Below are positions 1 through 11,893 of a stretch of DNA of 64,000 nucleotides, piece after piece. This stretch comes from Isoetes taiwanensis (taxonomy: Eukaryota > Streptophyta > Lycopodiopsida > Isoetales > Isoetaceae), in assembly GCA_021234155.1 (NCBI GenBank), contig JAJEKV010000005.1, positions 25,125,584 through 25,189,583 of the forward strand, read 5' to 3'. Position 1 is the stretch's first letter; every line of letters begins with the position of its first letter. Below the pieces are notes generated by a model that was not told where the DNA came from, did no database searches, and was given only the letters and a program-made list of their open reading frames with translations. Both the position numbers and the translations under genes were made by a program.

Positions 1-560
1 TCATTTATAGAAGAAAAGTGCATGCCGAGTTGATGGTTAAACCATTGATCTATTGAAGTTTAAATCTGTAAAGGGGAACCATTGGAACATTTATATTTCA
101 AGTAAGTTGACCTATTACAATAACGGTCCAATAGGAGAAAGCCAGTCCATGCTCGACCAAATGATCGGTCGAATGGTGATCTACAAAGTCGATCATAGTA
201 GCTCGGTGGTTGCCCCAACCGCCGGGCCAAACAATGTAAATACAAGAAGAATCAAATGCAAAAAATACAGTGGAGATTTCATTTGAGACTGGTGTCGGTA
301 AGTGCATGATAGTTTTTGAACTATTTGAATAGTGACATGGTCGGCCATGAGATGTGAATATTAAGGAAATTGCATTGGTCTTTTAAACTACTTAAGTGAA
401 AGGAGAAACATTGAGCTTGATTGGCATTGAAATTGAATAGTTATTATGTCTTAAATACTATATGATCTTTGACATCAATTTGATCTAATGGTGTGAAGTA
501 AATATAGTGGTTGAATTCAAATCTCTCATTGCTATCAGTTCATAATTTTATTGAGATACT
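1..560. other. Left edge, no gene recognised
   Basis: Short overlapping frames occur on both strands, but none has a recognisable domain, codon structure or splice pattern. The stretch ends where a truncated copy of the 1.13-kb repeat unit begins. It is probably unannotated repeat flank. Confidence 0.5.
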
Positions 561-914
561 AACACGTAGGGCGTAAGTGTTTCTTTCTTTTGCAAAACTG
601 ACCGTGCAACTTGGTCTCTAGGGTAATTTCGGCATCCCGGACGATGTGGCGAAGTTGAATCGCCATTCCGGAGCCTCCACAATGTCCGAATGACTAAACA
701 CTTTGGTTTCTACACGGTCGACCGCAGAACGCTTCGCGGTTTGATACGTTCTCCCGGACGGATGTTGGATTTTTTTGGACCTTATCGAGCCAGGGCCCTT
801 GAACAAAGGATTCAATGGTCGGATAGAGGAACCGAGATCCGGGAGTGTGGTCTTTAGCGTACGGCCCCCCCGGGGGAGCGCTGCCAGGAAAGGCTACCTC
901 GGGAAATTTTTTGG
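561..914 (+). repeat. Truncated copy of the 1.13-kb tandem unit
   Basis: From the junction 'cgtagggcgtaagtg' the sequence follows the first ~350 bp of the array units found at 3101, 4219, 5348, 6491 and 7629, with few differences. It breaks off at the 'gaaattttttgggg' segment, where SINE-like sequence takes over. It is separated from the main array by about 1.2 kb of other repeats, so it is either an edge remnant of a longer array or a dispersed copy. Confidence 0.85.
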
Positions 915-939
915 GGCCCGTGCCCTTGAACAAGCCACT

Positions 940-1047
940 ATAATTTTATTTTAAACCTAAAAAATAACAAGTGGCTGTGGACTTGAACCCGGGTACGTGG
1001 CCCTCTCCACTCTAGGTGGAGCCGGCCGTGCCCTTGAACAAGCCACT
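940..1047 (-). mobile_element. tRNA-derived SINE-like copy 2 with third head
   Basis: This is the second tandem copy of the same minus-strand module, with the same A-box-like TTGTTCAAGGG and a B-box-like GGTTCAAGTCC that has lost its CG. It ends in A/T-rich sequence. The head of a third copy (921-939) follows and joins the truncated 1.13-kb unit. The unit itself contains a related 'gcccttgaacgaagg' stretch, which hints that part of the unit came from the same kind of sequence. Confidence 0.55.
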
Positions 1048-1154
1048 CCTTAACCTAGGAAAAATATATGATCGTAGTGAAGTGGACTTCGAACCCGGGT
1101 ACATGGTCCTCCCCACTCTAGGTGGAGCCGACCCGTGCCCTTGAACAAGCCACT
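1048..1154 (-). mobile_element. tRNA-derived SINE-like copy 1
   Basis: Read on the minus strand, this copy starts AGTGGCTTG and contains TTGTTCAAGGG, which matches the Pol III A-box consensus at 10 of 11 positions. About 42 nt downstream lies GGTTCGAAGTC, which matches the B-box consensus at 10 of 11. An A/T-rich tail follows. Box order, spacing and strand agree with a tRNA-derived SINE promoter. The same head recurs at 1047 and 939, about 107 nt apart, so SINE heads are arranged in tandem. I cannot name the parent tRNA. Confidence 0.6.
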
Positions 1155-1263
1155 CCATCAATTTTTTTTAACCTACTTAAAATTATAAAAATAAAATGCA
1201 AGCGATCAACTTACCAAAAGAAGGACGTGTGTAACAAGATCCCGACGGGTCCAAATCATTAAA

Positions 1264-1625
1264 TAGAAAGCAACAAAGAGTTAGAAGAATAATAACAAAA
1301 AAAAAAAAAGATCGAATAACAAACAAAAAAAAAAAAAAGAAGATGAAGAAATAGTAAAACAAGAAAGAAAAAAAATGAATGAATCAAAGAAGAAGAGAAG
1401 GGTGGGAGAAAGAAGAGAAGGGGAAAGAGGAGAAAAAAGAAATTAGGGAAAGAAAGAGAAGAATGGAAGAAATAAGAGAATGAAATGGAAGAAGATAGAA
1501 GAATGGAAGAATGAAAGAGTGAAATGAGGAAAGAATCAAGAAAGAAATGAGGAAAGAAGGAAAAAAGAAGAAGAATGAAGAAACAAGAAGAAGAAAAAGA
1601 AGGAAAGAGATAGAAAAAAAAATTT
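1264..1625 (+). repeat. Purine-rich low-complexity tract
   Basis: For about 360 bp the plus strand is almost entirely A and G (runs of gaagaag, gaaag and a-tracts), with only scattered T and C. It has no coding content. Such polypurine tracts can form triplexes and commonly grow by slippage. It sits between the SINE-like copies and an AT/CG-patterned segment. Confidence 0.85.
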
Positions 1626-1739
1626 GAAATCTACACTAAATCATTCAATCCAAAAAACCATTCAATCCAAAAACCATGATCTACTAACCTTAAAAAGAGT
1701 GCTTGCAAGTCGTTCAAGGTCGATGCCAAGATCGCCCAA

Positions 1740-1965
1740 AATAGTCGATAGAAGGAAGCCTAGGAATGGTCCCGGAAAAGACGCCCACGGGATTGTAAAA
1801 CACGGCCGATGCGGACGTCATGACGACCCAGATGCGACGTAATTTTGAAATCGTATATATGTTTAAATCGTGATATAACGATTTCAAAATCGTATATACG
1901 GTTTAACGTCGCATCGCGACGCGGTAGGGCGACGTATTTTGTTATAGCGACGTCTAACACTTTTA
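1740..1965. repeat. CpG-rich patch with AT-core inverted repeat
   Basis: The patch has many CG dinucleotides in repeated acgtcgca/gcgacgt words. Around 1843-1893 lies an inverted repeat, TTTTGAAATCGT facing ACGATTTCAAAA, next to two copies of aaatcgtatata. The same gcgacgt word set recurs at 9585-9820, beyond the array. It may be the end of a non-autonomous DNA element. No ends or target duplication could be fixed. Confidence 0.4.
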
Positions 1966-2142
1966 ATTTTTTGGTGCCTTTTTTTCATCGATGGTCATGA
2001 AAGTTTGTCCTTATGCTAATTTGGACATTCCGAGCCATATATGAATCAAAATCACATTCGATTTAACCAATCTTCTATTGCTACTACTTACGAGATAAGC
2101 GGGATGTTTGAGCCCTGGGGTGGCATGTTTGAGCACAGGGTG

Positions 2143-5100
2143 GCGGTTTGATAAGTTCTCCGGACGGATGTTGGATTTTTGGCCCTTATCAAANCGAGGG
2201 CCCTTGAACGAAGGATTCAACGGTTGGATAGGGGAACCGAGATCCGTGAGTGTGGTCTTTAGCGTATGGCCCCCCGGGGGAGCGCTGCCAGGAAAGGCTG
2301 CCTCGGGAAACTTTTTGGGGCTCGCCTCCTGGGGTTCGAACTCTCCCCTCTAATGAGGCGGCCTTGCAAGGTCCTGGCCTTGTTTGACTTGGGCAAGTGT
2401 GCCAGCTCGGCTGCCCAACAACAGGTTGCCCGGACCGTTCTAATGCAAACACTTTGATCTAAACCTTGTCCAGAAATTTTGAAAACTGGCCTGTATGTTG
2501 GCGATGACTTAGGAAGCCTGCTGACAAAAAATCAGAATTTAATTCCGTACTATGCATTAATTATGAATTTATGAATGTCTTGCTACCGCAAAAGTCGCGC
2601 CCTTTACTTCTAACCGCCACAACGGGAGGAGTACAGATCCAAACTCCATTCCGCCGGGTTCCCTTTGCAAGCGTTCTCAATCGCATCTTATCGCCAAGTC
2701 CCAAGTGTAAAAGACCAAAAACTCGGCACCCAAAACGCAAAACCCCGCTAGAACCTCGGCAACTCATAGGGTCTAGGTTTTGAGGTTTCTATCCTTGTCG
2801 ATTCGACTAGGACCTTTTGCCGTGATCTTGACGTAGAGGGGGGTGTTGACGCTTGAGCATGGACCCTAAAACCATCCGGGCGGCTTGCCCCAAAAGTCCC
2901 TCCCCAAGGCCCGGTGACGGACGGGCAACTTCCCCTCTCCGGAATCATGATCTGCCAATGGACTCGGAACGTCGACATTACCCTGGAGACCAAGTTTCGT
3001 CGCTAGAAGACCACCCCTTCTCGAGGAAGCGTCAAACTATCTCATGTCCAACACACTCGTGAAGTCAATTGGCCTAGGAGGTGGTCATGCAAAACACCGC
3101 AACGTAGGGCGTAAGTGTTTCTTTCTTTTGCAAAACCGACCGCAACTTGGTCTCTAGGGTAATTTCGCCTCCCGGACGATGTGGCGAAAGTTCGAATCGC
3201 CATTCCGGAGCCTCCGCAATGTCCGAATGACAAAACACTTTGGTTTCTACACGGTCGACCGCAGAACGCTTCGCGGTTTGATAAGTTCTTCCGGACGGAT
3301 GTTGGATTTTTTTGGACCTTATCGAGCCAGGGCCCTTGAACGAAGGATTCAACGGTCGGATAGGGGAACCGAGATCCGGGAGTGTGGTCTTTAGCGTACG
3401 GCCCCCCGGGGGAGCGCTGCCAGGAAAGGCTACCTCGGGAAATTTTTTGGGGCTCGCCTCTTGGGGTTCGGACTCTCCCCTCTAATGAGGTGGCCTTGCA
3501 AGGTCCTGGCCTTGTTTGACTTGGGCAAGTGTGCCAGCTCGGCTGCCCAACAACAGGCTGCCCGGACCGTTCTAATGCAAACACTTTGATCTAAACCTTG
3601 TCCGGAAATTTTGAAAACTGGCCTGTATGTTGGCGATGACTTAGGAAGCCTGCTGACAAAAAATCAGAATTTAATTCCGTACTATGCATTAATTACAAAT
3701 TTATGAATGTCTTGCTACTGCAAAAGCTGCCCTTTACTTAACCGCCACAACGGAGGAGTACAGATCCAAACTCCATTCCGTCGGGCCTGTTGCTTCGCGT
3801 TCTCAACTGCATCTTATCGGCCAAGTCCCAAGAGCAAAAGACCAAAACTTCGGATCCAAAACGCAAACCCCGCTAGAACCGGCAACTCATAGGGTTTACG
3901 CCGGAGGCTCTATCCTTGTCGATTCGACTAGGACCTTGCGCCATATCTTGACGTAGAGGGGGGTGTTGACGCGAGCACGGACCCTAAAACCATCCGGGAA
4001 GCGGCTTGCCCCAAAAGTCCTCTCTCGAAGGCCCTCGGCGGACGGGCAACTTCCCCTCTCCGAATCGCGGATTCGCTCTGCCAATGGACTCGAACGCCGA
4101 CATTGCCCCCGGGGACCAAGTTTCGGGGCGAAGACCACCCCTTCTCGAGGAAGCGCCAAACTATCTCATGTCCAACACACGTAGTCAATTGACCTAGGAG
4201 GTGGCCGCCGAATACCGCAACGTAGGGCGTAAGTGTTTTTTCTTTTGCAAAAACCGACCGCAACTTGGTCTCTAGGGTAATTCGGTCTCCCGGACGATGT
4301 GGCGAAGTTGAATCGCCATTCCGAGCCTCCACAATGTCCGAATGACTAAACACTTTGGTTTCTACACCTGGCCGACCGCAGAACGCTTCGCGGTTTGATC
4401 GTTCTCCGGACGGATGTTGGATTTTTGGACCTTATCGAGCGTGGCCCTTGAACAAAGGATTCAATGGTCGGATAGAGGGAACCGAGATCCCGGGAGTGTG
4501 GTCTTTAGCGCACGGCCCCCGGGAGCGCCGCCAGAAAGGCTACCTCGGGAAATTTTTGGGGGGCCTCTTGGGGTTCGGACTCTCCCTCTAATGAGGCTGA
4601 CCTTGCAAGGTCCTGGCCTTGTTTGACTTGGGCAAGTGTGCCTACTCGGCTGCCCAACAACAGTTGCCCGGACCGTTCTAATGCAAACACTTTGATCTAA
4701 ACCTTGTCCGGAAATTTTGAAAACTGGCCTCAGATGTTGGCGTATGACTTAGGAAGCCACGACAAAAAATCAGAATTTAATTCCGTACTATACATTAATT
4801 ACAAATTTATGAATGTCTTGCTACCGCAAAAGTCGCCCTTTACTTCTAACCGCCACAACGGGAGGAGTACAGATCCAAACTCCATTCCGCCGGGTTCCGT
4901 TGTTTCGCGTTCTCAACTGCGCATCTTATCGGCCAAGTCCCAAGTGCAAAAGACCAAAAACTTCGGCACCCAAAACGCAAAACCCCGCTAGAACCACGGC
5001 AACTCATAGGGTTTACGTTTGAGGTTTCTATCCTTGTCGATTCGACTAGGACCTTTGCGCCGTATCTTGACGTAGAGGGGGTGTTGACGCCTTGAGCATG

Positions 5101-8100
5101 GACCCTAAAACCATCCGGAAGCAGCTTTGCCCCAAAAGTCCCTCTCCCCGAAGGCCCCGGGTGACGGACGGGCAACTTCCCTCTCCGGAATCATGATTCG
5201 CTCGCCAATGGACTCGGAACGCCGACATTGCCCACGGAGACCAAGTTTCGTGGCCAGAAGACCATCTTTTCTCGAGGAAGCGTCAAACTATCTCATGTCC
5301 AACACACTCGTAGTCAATTGGCCTAGGAGGTCGCTGTCGAATACTGCAACGTAGGGCGTAAGTGTTTCTTTCTTTTGCAAAACTGACCGTGCAACTTGGT
5401 CTCTAGGGTAATTTCGGCATCCCGGACGATGTGGCGAAGTTGAATCGCCATTCCGGAGCCTCCACAATGTCCGAATGACAAAACACTTTGGTTTCTACAC
5501 GGTCGACCGCAGAACGCTTCGCGGTTTGATAAGTTCTCCCGGACGGATGTTGGATTTTTTTGGACCTTATCGAGCCAGGGCCCTTGAACGAAGGATTCAA
5601 CGGTCGGATAGGGGAACCGAGATCCGGGAGTGTGGTCTTTAGCGTACGGCCCCCCGGGGGAGCGCTGCCAGGAAAGGCTACCTCGGGAAATTTTTTGGGG
5701 CTCGCCTCTTGGGGTTCGGACTCTCCCCTCCAATGAGGTGGCCTTGCAAGGTCCCGGCCTTGTTTGACTTGGGCAAGTGTGCCAGCTTCGGCTGCCGCCA
5801 ACAACAGTGCCCGGACCGTTCTAATGCAAACACTTTGATCTAAACCTTGTCCGAAATTTTGAAAACCGGCTCGTATGTTGGCGATGACTTAGGAAGCCTC
5901 GGGCCGACAAAAAATCAGAATTTAATTCCGTACTATACATTAATTACAAATTTATGAATGTCTTGCTCTTTGCAAAAGCGCCCTTTACTTCTAACGCCAC
6001 AACGGGAGGAGGGAGTACAGATCCAAACTCCATTCCGCCGGGTTCCGTTGCCAGCGTTCTCAATCGCATCTTATCGGCCAAGTCCCAAGTGCAAAAGACC
6101 AAAACTTCGGCATCCAAAACGCAAAACCCCGCTAGAACCCGGCAACTCATAGGGTTTACGTTCGGAGGGCTCTATCCTTGTCGATTCGACTAGGACCTTG
6201 GCGCCCGTATCTTGACGTAGAGGGGGTGTTGACGCCAGAGCATGGACCCTAAAAACCACCCGGAAGCAGCTTGCCCCAAAAGTCCTCTCCCGAAGGCCCT
6301 GGCGACGGACGGGCAACTTCCCCTCTCCGGAATCATGATTCGGCTCTGCCAATGGACTCGGAACGTCGACATTGCCCTGGGGACCAAGTTTCGTGGCCAG
6401 AAGACCACCCCTTCTCGAGGAAGCGTCAAACTATCTCATGTCCAACACACTCGTAGTCAATTGGCCTAGGAGGTAGCTGTCGAATACTGCAACGTAGGGC
6501 GTAAGTGTTTCTTTCTTTTGCAAAACTGACCGTGCAACTTGGTCTCTAGGGTAATTTCGGCATCCCGGACGATGTGGCGAAGTTGAATCGCCATTCCGGA
6601 GCCTCCACAATGTCCGAATGACAAAACACTTTGGTTTCTACACGGCCGACCGCTTGAACGCCAGGGTTTGATAAGTTCTCCGGACGGATGTTGGATTTTT
6701 TGGACCTTATCGAGCCAGGGCCCTTGAACGAAGGATTCAACGGTCGGATAGGGGAACCGAGATCCGGGAGTGTGGTCTTTAGCGTACGGCCCCCCGGGGG
6801 AGCGCTGCCAGGAAAGGCTACCTCGGGAAATTTTTTGGGGCTCGCCTCTTGGGGTTCGGACTCTCCCCTCTAATGAGGTGGCCTTGCAAGGTCCTGGCCT
6901 TGTTTGACTTGGGCAAGTGTGCCAGCTCGGCTGCCCAACAACAGGCTGCCCGGACCGTTCTAATGCAAACACTTTGATCTAAACCTTGTCCGGAAATTTT
7001 GAAAACTGGCCTGTATGTTGGCGATGACTTAGGAAGCCTGCTGACAAAAAATCAGAATTTAATTCCGTACTATACATTAATTACAAATTTATGAATGTCT
7101 TGCTACTGCAAAAGCTGCCCTTTACTTCTAACTGCCACAACGGGAGGAGTACAGATCCAAACTCCATTCCGCGGTTCCGTTGTTGCCCCGGCGTTCTCTC
7201 AATCGCATCTTATCGGCCAAGTCCCAAGTGCAAAAGACCAAAACTCGGCACCCAAAACGCAAACCCTGCTAGAACCTGGCAACTCATAGGGTTTACGTTT
7301 CGGAGGCTCTATCCTTGTCAGATTCGACTAGGACCTTGCGCCGTATCTTGACGTAGAGGGGGGGTGTTGACGCCAGAGCATGGACCCTAAAAACCACCCG
7401 GAAGCAGCTTGCCCCAAAAGTCCTCTCCCGAAGGCCCTGGTGACGGACGGGCAACTTCCCCTCTCCGGAATCATGATTCGGCTCTGCCAATGGACTCGGA
7501 ACGTCGACATTACCCTGGAGACCAAGTTTCGTGGCCAGAAGACCATCCCTTCTCGAGGAAGCGTCAAACTATCTCATGTCCAACACACTCGTAGTCAATT
7601 GGCCTAGGAGGTAGCTGTCGAATACTGCAACGTAGGGCGTAAGTGTTTCTTTCTTTTGCAAAACTGACCGTGCAACTTGGTCTCTAGGGTAATTTCGGCC
7701 TCCCGGACGATGTGGCGAAGTCGAATCGCCATTCCGGAGCCTCCGCAATGTCCGAATGACAAAACACTTTGGTTTCTACACGGTCGACCGCAGAACGCTT
7801 CGCGGTTTGATAAGTTCTCCCGGACGGATGTTGGATTTTTTTGGACCTTATCGAGCCAGGGCCTTTGAACGAAGGATTCAACGGTCGGATAGGGGAACCG
7901 AGATCCGGGAGTGTGGTCTTTAGCGTACGGCCCCCCGGGGGAGCGCTGCCAGGAAAGGCTACCTCGGGAAATTTTTTGGGGCTCGCCTCTTGGGGTTCGG
8001 ACTCTCCCCTCTAATGAGGCGGCCTTGCAAGGTCCTGGCCTTGTTTGACTTGGGCAAGTGTGCCAGCTCGGCTGCCCAACAACAAAGCTGCCGGACCGTT

Positions 8101-8764
8101 CTAATGCAAACACTTTGATCTAAACCTTGTCAGGAAAATTTTGAAACTGGCTCAGTATGTTGGCGATGACTTAGGAAGCCTGCTGACAAAAAATCAGAAT
8201 TTAATTCCGTACTATGCATTAATTACAAATTTATGAATGTCTTGCTACTGCAAAAGCTGCCCTTTACTTCTAACTGCCACAACGGGAGGAGTACAGATCC
8301 AAACTCCATTCCGTCAGTTCCGTTGCGGCGTTCTCAATCGCATCTTATCGCCAAGTCCCAAGTGCAAAAGACCAAAACTTCGGCACCCAAAAGCGCAAAC
8401 CCCCGCTAGAACACGGCAACTCATAGGGTTTTACGTTTGAGGCTCTATCCTTGTCGATTCAACTAGGACCTTTGCCAGGTGTCTTGGCGTAGAGGGGGTG
8501 TTGACGCCGTGAGCACGCAGACCCTAAAAACCATCCGGAAGCAGCTTGCCCCAAAAGTCCTCTCCCGAAGGCCCTGGCGACGGACGGGCAACTTCCCCTC
8601 TCCGGAATCGTGATTCGGCTCTGCCAATGGACTCGGAACGTCGACATTGCCCTGGGGACCAAGTTTCGTGGCCAGAAGACCACCCCTTCTCGAGGAAGCG
8701 TCAAACTATCTCATGTCCAACACACTCGTAGTCAATTGGCCTAGGAGGTGGCTGTCGAATACTG
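2143..8764 (+). repeat. Tandem array of ~1.13-kb units
   Basis: Five complete head-to-tail units start at 3101, 4219, 5348, 6491 and 7629 (periods 1118, 1129, 1143, 1138 and ~1136). A partial unit (2143-3100) precedes them. Units are highly similar and GC-rich; variation is mostly small indels. Each contains a segment with GGTTCGGACTC or GGTTCGAACTC resembling a Pol III B-box, and an rRNA/tRNA search by eye finds nothing complete. Numerous overlapping frames recur in every unit, but they shift between units, so I call none coding. One N at 2191 lies in the first partial unit, suggesting assembly difficulty here. Confidence 0.92.
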
Positions 8765-8816
8765 CTATGCATTAATTAATTCCTTACTATGCATTAATTC
8801 CGAATTTATGAATGTC

Positions 8817-9068
8817 CAGGATCTTACCATCCAAGAACTGATCGAGGCACAATGAGCAATACAGTTCTACATCTGAAACTGCTAATCTATGTCTAGTCAT
8901 AATAATTTTGAATTTTGGATAGATCAGACTTAGATCTGGCTGATAGCACAACTCCTATTATTAGGAATGTGCAAATTTTATTATATGTATGCCATCTATG
9001 GTATACCCTGTATGTATTTAAGACTTTAGTATGAATATAAATCTCACCTTGACTCAAAAAAAAAAAAA
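8817..9068 (+). mobile_element. Retroposed insert with poly(A) and 15-bp duplication
   Basis: A 252-bp AT-rich sequence ends in 13 A (9056-9068) and is bounded by the perfect 15-bp direct repeat GAATTTATGAATGTC (8802-8816 and 9069-9083). That repeat is part of the array unit and occurs once in an intact unit, so it is a target-site duplication. Poly(A) plus a 15-bp duplication indicates L1-type target-primed insertion. The body is unlike the 3' end of the LINE at 40.8 kb, so it is another LINE tail, a SINE or a processed transcript fragment. Confidence 0.8.
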
Positions 9069-9083
9069 GAATTTATGAATGTC

Positions 9084-9270
9084 TTGCTACTGCCCAACAA
9101 CAGGCTGCCTAGACCGTTCCAATGCTACCTATTTGATCAGAACTTTATCCGGAAATTCTAAAAATTTGCCTGTATGATGGGGATGACCTAGGAAGCCAGC
9201 TGACAAAAAATCAGAATTTAATTCCATACCATGCATTAATTACGAATTTATGAAGCAGAATGCAAAAGAA
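9084..9270 (+). repeat. Diverged fragment of the array unit
   Basis: After the retroposed insert the sequence resumes array-like motifs: cccaacaacaggctgcc, a variant of 'atgacttaggaagcc', and the 'aaaaaatcagaatttaattcc' block. It is more diverged than units in the main array. A second diverged piece, matching the 'gacgggcaacttcccctctcc' segment of the unit, lies at about 9419-9560. Together they mark the decayed right edge of the array. Confidence 0.75.
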
Positions 9271-9418
9271 CGCATAACTAAAAAATTCTGCATCGAAAAA
9301 AGGTGGAATTTTGACAAGCGGTGCAACGTGCCGGTGCGGACATGAGAAAAACATTTCACTAGGATATGCAGTGTTGGTGCACGATGAAATAGCTCCGAGT
9401 CTTCCAGAGCTCACATGC

Positions 9419-9560
9419 TGCCACAAAAGTTCTCTTACGAAGGCCACGGGCGATGGATCGAGCAATTTCCCCTCTCAAAACCATGATTTGGCTCTTCCAA
9501 TGGACTCGAATATCGACATTACCACGGGACCAACTTTTCGTGGCGAGAAGACCACCCTTG
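9419..9560 (+). repeat. Second diverged fragment of the array unit
   Basis: This segment parallels unit positions carrying 'ccaatggactcggaacgtcgac' and 'gaagaccacccc', with many substitutions. It is separated from the previous fragment by about 150 bp of unrelated sequence. It is non-coding. Confidence 0.65.
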
Positions 9561-9584
9561 TTCTCCAAAAGAACAAAGTACACT

Positions 9585-9820
9585 AGGCGTCCGGCGAGGC
9601 GTCCGCGGACGGCGATCACGTCTCACGCGGCGTCCACGCCGCACGCGTGACTTTTGCGTCCACTGGCAAAGCGTCCACTGGCGTGGACGGATGCGCCCGC
9701 GTCCGCGGTGTCAAACGTCGCCCGCTGGCGGCGTGTGCGGCGACGACGCGTCGCATTGACGTCGCATGGTCACGTTAATTGCGACGTCACGTGACTCAGA
9801 CGTCGCAAGCCCACGTCGCT
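9585..9820. other. CpG-dense island-like patch
   Basis: Over about 235 bp CG dinucleotides are extremely dense (gcgtccgcggacg, gacgacgcgtcgc, gcgacgtcacgtgac). ACGT-core words typical of bZIP/bHLH sites (TGACGT, CACGTG) are repeated. Heavily methylated plant repeats usually lose CG, so this is either young, unmethylated or actively kept. It precedes no clear gene start. A related word set is at 1740-1965. Confidence 0.6.
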
Positions 9821-10109
9821 AAATGTCCATTCTCTTGTTGTGCCTAGCCGCCTGCATCTGCCAAAAGCTCTGCACAGAGAAAAGAAGAGCGCACGTGCTC
9901 GTCGCCATAGCCGGATCATGCATCCTCTTCTTTTTTTTTTCACCATCTAAAACCAATCGATGGTTGGGCCTAAAAAAAAAACCTTCCCTAAATACAGGAG
10001 TTGGTAAAGATTCCTTTTTGCCATATTTTCATACTCTTTCTTATACAATACAGCCCTCAAACTATCTAAACCTTATGTTATAAATATACCGTTTCATGAA
10101 CTAGCACAC
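9821..10109. other. No feature recognised
   Basis: One 86-codon frame on the plus strand has a hydrophobic start and a Phe-rich low-complexity stretch, but no recognisable domain. Nothing else is supported. Confidence 0.4.
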
Positions 10110-10680
10110 CTTATCTGATAATGGCTTGGTTAATATATCTGCCAGTTGCTCATCTGTTTTAACGTATTGCATCTGAATGAAATTCTTACTTACCAAGTCC
10201 CAGATAAAATGCATTTCCAGATCCACATGCTTTATCCTTCATGTAGTATGGGTTTCTTTGTCATAGCAATGCAGCTGGTACCATCAGACTGTAGAATCAG
10301 TGGATCTTTTTGCTTCATACCCAGTTCATTGAGTAACCTTCTACTTCAAACTAACTCCTTAAAAGCTAGAGTAGTGGTAGGATATTCTGTCTCTACAGAT
10401 GACATTGCTATTGAGTGTTGTTTCTTATGTTTCCACGAGATAGGTCCAACTCCTAACATCAGAATAAAGTCAGAGGTGGATCTTCTTTCATCAAGATCTC
10501 CTTCCCAATCTGCGTCACAAAATGATTGTAATTCCAAGATGTGTGAACAAAACACTATGCCGAAATCTATAGTTCCGCTAAGAATTCTTTACACCCTTTT
10601 AGCAGCCTGCAAGTGTCCTGTATTTGGATTATTGCAGCTTACAAAAGCATATATTTCATGCATTTGCTAGCAAGTAATAG
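10110..10680 (-). pseudogene. Ty1/copia RNase H relic
   Basis: The minus strand encodes the 3' end of a copia polyprotein. The segment 10346-10555 shows DADWEGDLDERRSTS, then SWKHKKQ and SSVETEY, the conserved blocks of copia RNase H with its catalytic Asp and Glu. Lower coordinates continue with the C-terminal tail (RLLNELGMKQKDP, and an ILHEGK block), broken by stops. No LTR or upstream integrase/reverse transcriptase was found nearby. It is a truncated, dead fragment. Confidence 0.88.
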
Positions 10681-11893
10681 ATTGATTCAAGTTTATCTTA
10701 GTCGTCTCTTGAGAATTTTTACAATTTGAACTCAAAGAAGACCGATTTCAAGTAAGGTCGGGATAAACACAACATTTTAGTTTAAGGTATAGATGCTATT
10801 TAGATTTCTTTCTCAAAGTTTGCTTTGTATAAGGGGGCTCCCTAAACCAATTGTGATATAATTGCAGGTTACGCAAAGTTGAGATTACGTATTCCACTGC
10901 AGTATTCAACTGCAGTAAAACAGTAAATTAGAGAAAGCTGGTAAAGAGGGAAAGACAAGTGGAGTGTCAATTTGGAGAGCCAAACTCATATCCCAAGAGG
11001 TTAGTAATTTGATAATACGTCACTAAATTGATAATTCCAAGAGGTCAATAAATAGTTATTCATTGCTCGGCATGTAGAAATCATTGTAGCAATGAAAATG
11101 ACGAAAACATTGTTCGTATGGAAATGATCTTATTACTGTAGCATAAAGCTTTAGAACATTTTCCATAGCAAGTTAATAGTCATTGTGTGGTTAAAAGAGT
11201 GGTTGATATTTTGTGCATTTGATTCTTGATTTCACACGTCCTCTAAAGGGACCTATGCATTCATTATTTCAATCAAAAATCAAGTGCGCATCCTTAAAAT
11301 GAACTCAAGGGGAAATTTGATGCATGTGCAGCATGAGATGTTGCAAATAGTATTTATGGACACATGCAGAAGACAAAGTTGGGATGTGCCTCCAGCCACC
11401 CAGCCACCTTTCTTTTGTGTCACACGTGGCTCAGGCATAATGAAACAACCCGTTAGTGGTTCAAAACACTCTTCCAACCTTTGATGTTCCCAGCCCCTAT
11501 AACAAACCTGTTCATGGCCTTGATGTGTACTGGCCACTTCCGGTCCTGGCCTGGCTGCTCTGATTGATGCTATTCCGAAATTCTTTGGTTCTATGTTTGT
11601 TTAAACTGAAATACGATGTTCCATCTACGCAGCACTATGGACTCCTTTTTAAGGTTGTGACCTTATGACCAAGGCCACATTTCATGTTAAGAACAAGATT
11701 AATGTGCTAAATAAAATTGCTGCAAATTGACAAGAACTATGCAATCAAATTCCCAACAAGACAAGAATCCTCAGTTCATTATTACCTCTACAGGAAAATT
11801 GATACTATTCAGAAATCAGAATATCAAAACTTCCTACGCATGATATGTCATAGATATGTTCCAAATAGAATTGTCAATATGTTAAAACCATCC
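10681..11893. other. Intergenic, 3' flank of the host gene
   Basis: No gene was recognised. The 11894-side ~200 bp probably holds the 3' UTR of the minus-strand host gene. Short frames near 11280-11540 lie on both strands of the same DNA without family resemblance. Confidence 0.4.

Noticed and set aside
2266-2457. tRNA gene suggested by B-box-like GGTTCGAACTC in the array
   Set aside because: No cloverleaf or anticodon stem can be drawn around it by eye; at most a Pol III remnant.
3042-3584. A 180-codon minus-strand frame in the array, with similar frames at 5323, 6466 and 7604
   Set aside because: It is the translation of a repeated GC-rich unit; indels break it in some units and several frames overlap in the same DNA. 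No domain.
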